From contig NZ_CP073766.1 in the NCBI RefSeq assembly GCF_018255755.1, positions 1,550,001-1,614,000 of the forward strand: a stretch of DNA of 64,000 bases. The letters run 5' to 3'. Of the stretch, positions 62,601 through 64,000 are shown piece by piece (position 1 is the stretch's first letter; each line of letters opens with the position of its first letter). The translations under genes were made by a program, and so were the position numbers. The notes under the pieces are model-generated. The model had not been told where the DNA came from and did not search any database. It saw nothing but the letters and a program-made list of their open reading frames with translations. Origin of the DNA: Chitinophaga sp. HK235 (GTDB lineage: Bacteria; Bacteroidota; Bacteroidia; Chitinophagales; Chitinophagaceae).

Positions 62601-62698
62601 TGTTGACCAGGGTACAAATGCTGGTGTTCGCGCGCCTGGTCCTCCCGTTGGTCGCCCAATCAGGGTACTATCCTCTGGCAGCTATAATCTCCCGCTAA
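62600..62698 (+). CDS. Second mini-ORF in the coupled chain
   Basis: A 32-residue frame starting inside the previous stop codon (TAATG). The product, MLTRVQMLVFARLVLPLVAQ onwards, is a single hydrophobic helix with a basic start. It ends at the edge of the G+C-rich block. Its reality rests only on the overlap pattern. Confidence 0.3.
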   Translation: MLTRVQMLVFARLVLPLVAQSGYYPLAAIISR

Positions 62699-62769
62699 AT
62701 AGGATTACTGTCGCCCCGCCCCCGCCGCCCTTCCACCCCCGGCCGCTGCGGCGGCAGCCAGAGCGCAGG

Positions 62770-62802
62770 CCCCGTAGCGCAGCGGAGGGGCCAAGCGAGG
62801 GC
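62770..62802. repeat. G+C-rich hairpin motif, copy 1
   Basis: CCCCGTAGCGCAGCGGAGGGG followed by CCAAGCGAGGGC. The GGCCCC/GGGGCC arms (62768-62773 and 62787-62792) form a stem. It is repeated at 63028-63061 with few changes, in both cases preceded by GAGCGCAG. Confidence 0.75.
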
Positions 62803-62999
62803 GAGCCGCAGCAGGCCGCGCCTTCGACCTTTGTCTAGCCGGGAGCGCCAGCGGACGGCAAATCAAAAATGGAAGGCCGGGGGTGGCGGGCGGGGGGCGG
62901 ACAAAATGGGTAGCGAAGGGATGGCGGGCATAAAGGCCACCAATATTAAAAACAGCCCCTAGCCAGACCGGGAGCTACCCGAACGGAGGTGGAAGGAGC

Positions 63000-63077
63000 G
63001 CAAAAAGGGTGACAGGGCCGAGCGCAGCCCCTGAAGCGCAGCGGAAGGGGCAAGCGAGGGCCTGGCGCCCTTTTTGC
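63000..63077. other. Large stem-loop holding copy 2 of the motif
   Basis: GCAAAAAGGG at 63000 and CCCTTTTTGC at 63068-63077 pair, with inner GACAGGGCC/GGCCTGGC, giving an outer stem of nearly 20 bp. The loop carries the second copy (63028-63061, CCCCTGAAGCGCAGCGGAAG...). The right arm ends in a T-run, so it may terminate rightward transcription, or form a structured RNA or transfer-origin element. Confidence 0.55.
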
Positions 63078-63112
63078 CGACTGACGCCGGAGTGAGACCT
63101 TTTAACCCGCTT

Positions 63113-63411
63113 AGTTCTACGCTTCGATCCGGTAACTAAAATCCGCATAGATCTGCGACTCTGCTGATAGTAGTACTACGGCTGAAGAGTGCGACGCAAG
63201 GATGCCTAATAGAATTCGAATTGCTGGGTTCATAATAATATCACAAAAGGCGGCTGCAGCTAGAAACAAACAGGTACACGTCATTACATAGGGTGTCATG
63301 GATAACACTATGTAACCGCTTACTGCAGTAAAACTAAAATCCTCGAGTGCTTATAGAAAACCATTGATGTGTGGTTGAACGAATAGAATACAATATTTCG
63401 GGCTATTGGAT
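63113..63411. other. Spacer between G+C-rich block and HEPN gene
   Basis: No supported gene. A minus-strand frame at 63117-63308 (GTG start) would give a hydrophobic 63-residue product. A small stem TTACATAG/CTATGTAA lies at 63284-63315. Confidence 0.4.
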
Positions 63412-64000
63412 TTATTTTACCTCTTGCCTTAGAAAAACCCTATCGGAAAGGCTCTGCATAACGAAAGATTTAACCTGGTCAATTACCTTAAATGTAGCCT
63501 TTCTAATTGTATCATAAGTATTTTCATCTATGCCATCTCTTTTTTCACCATGAGCAATTGCATTTCGATAACCAAGAAGTTTACTAATATCACTTTCAAT
63601 TTCACTAAATGCGGTGTGATCAAGCCCTAACCTGAAAAGAATTTTCCTTAGTACTACTGGTTTAAGGTTTGATTCTGTATCAATTAATTTTTCCGGAATT
63701 TCCAGTGTTTTCTCATTGATGTCCCCCAAAGCTTCAAGAAATTCAATATCCCTTGCAGAACGGTGCAACTGTGTATCATCAGGTAGCTCCCGTTTAAAAT
63801 GGTCTGACCTTCTATTTGGATTTCGGAGATCTTCGAATAGTTTTGCCAATCCAGAAGCTGCAATTGTGTGTGTTACATCTCTACATTTGAGTTTCTCCTT
63901 ATTAATTGAAGTAGTATAGAGTAGAAAGGCAAATTTGCAAAAACCCTCAAAATGCGCATAAAGCATGAGTACAATAGCTCTTCTGAATTTATCTTTATCT
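63412..64000 (-). CDS. MAE_28990/MAE_18760-like HEPN protein, 5' end outside window
   Basis: The frame is open to the right edge; before the first ATG (63966) it still codes, as DKDKFRRAIVLMLYAHFEGF, typical for the start of this family, so the gene begins beyond the window. The C-terminal part has the HEPN ribonuclease motif R-x4-6-H as GYRNAIAHGEKRDGI (RNAIAH). HEPN proteins of this group are predicted RNases of toxin-antitoxin or abortive-infection systems. A partner gene, often a NTPase or antitoxin, would lie past the edge. It sits beside the mobile-element-like block. Confidence 0.8.
   Translation of the reverse strand, partial: DKDKFRRAIVLMLYAHFEGFCKFAFLLYTTSINKEKLKCRDVTHTIAASGLAKLFEDLRNPNRRSDHFKRELPDDTQLHRSARDIEFLEALGDINEKTLEIPEKLIDTESNLKPVVLRKILFRLGLDHTAFSEIESDISKLLGYRNAIAHGEKRDGIDENTYDTIRKATFKVIDQVKSFVMQSLSDRVFLRQEVK

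Larger units (their letters stand above)
62700..63112. other. Very G+C-rich, structured non-coding block
   Basis: Between 62700 and 63112 the composition changes sharply; for example 62761-62820 has 48 G or C in 60 bases, while the genome around is near half. No long frame is convincing. It contains two copies of a hairpin motif (see 62770 and 63028) and a large stem-loop at 63000-63077. From memory, similar G+C-rich tracts occur by the mobilization region of Bacteroidota conjugative elements; this is recall, not a search. Confidence 0.55.

Noticed and set aside
62477..62698. Single 73-codon frame across the post-IS region
   Set aside because: The two smaller frames with TGATG and TAATG overlaps explain the same DNA better; this longer one starts at a poor site and shares only its last 32 residues with them.
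63117..63308. 63-codon hydrophobic minus-strand frame
   Set aside because: GTG start inside a small stem-loop, no ribosome site, no family; kept only as a note in the spacer entry.

Overview
The window reads as chromosome of a Bacteroidota bacterium of the Chitinophagaceae type. The evidence is a RagB/SusD protein with its DUF3823 partner at the left edge, many lipoproteins and short Sec signals ending in AQ, GlxA- and AraC-type regulators, an OmpA protein with thrombospondin type-3 calcium repeats, LytTR/His_kinase two-component genes, and several promoters of the form TTTG-N19-TAnnTTTG. Ribosome-binding sites are weak, as is usual in this phylum. No rRNA, tRNA or CRISPR array was seen. Genus is inference.

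Layout. 1-2.4 kb: end of a SusC/SusD-type uptake locus. 2.5-9.5 kb: a ZU5-like lipoprotein, a methyltransferase, an AlkC-type DNA glycosylase with an Ig-like tail, and small secreted or unknown proteins. 9.7-11.7 kb: an ECF42-type sigma-factor module (SnoaL-like, YCII/DGPF, sigma factor with C-terminal extension). 11.7-20 kb: an Old Yellow Enzyme, two unknown proteins, a TetA-type efflux pump, an SDR-MarR-YCII operon with a candidate MarR operator, and a GlxA regulator. 20-27.5 kb: a pair of related small membrane proteins, OmpA, an HxlR/NmrA divergent pair, lpdA, and an NmrA/AraC divergent pair with two direct repeats 21 bp apart. 27.5-33 kb: a hybrid histidine kinase with a divergent Hpt-like protein, a DUF6892-type protein and two GNAT enzymes. 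33.1-34.4 kb is an AT-rich, nearly gene-free stretch.

34.4-37.5 kb: a TetR regulator, a haloalkane-dehalogenase-like hydrolase and a DHA2 efflux pump, each with a matching inverted-repeat operator. 37.7-43.4 kb: an unknown protein, a LytS/LytR-type two-component pair, and an operon of a cytochrome P460-type haem protein, a lipoprotein, DUF1223 and Ohr, which suggests a redox or peroxide-stress role. 43.4-47.5 kb: a MEKHLA-domain protein, a thiamine-diphosphate decarboxylase split into two reading frames, a secreted unknown and an exported acetolactate decarboxylase. 47.5-54.9 kb: a complete RND efflux system (outer membrane factor, pump, adaptor) with a divergent AraC regulator. 55.7-58.3 kb: a broken gene and a second ECF42 module (azoreductase, YCII, sigma factor). 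58.7-61.1 kb: a GH95-like glycoside hydrolase.

The last 2.8 kb looks foreign. An IS3-family element (61187-62382) has clear inverted repeats but no matching target duplication. To its right are a truncated gene end, two tiny ORFs joined by TGATG and TAATG overlaps, a very G+C-rich block with a duplicated hairpin motif inside a larger stem-loop, and a HEPN-domain protein running off the edge. This resembles the edge of an integrative or mobilizable element, and it is the least explained part of the window.
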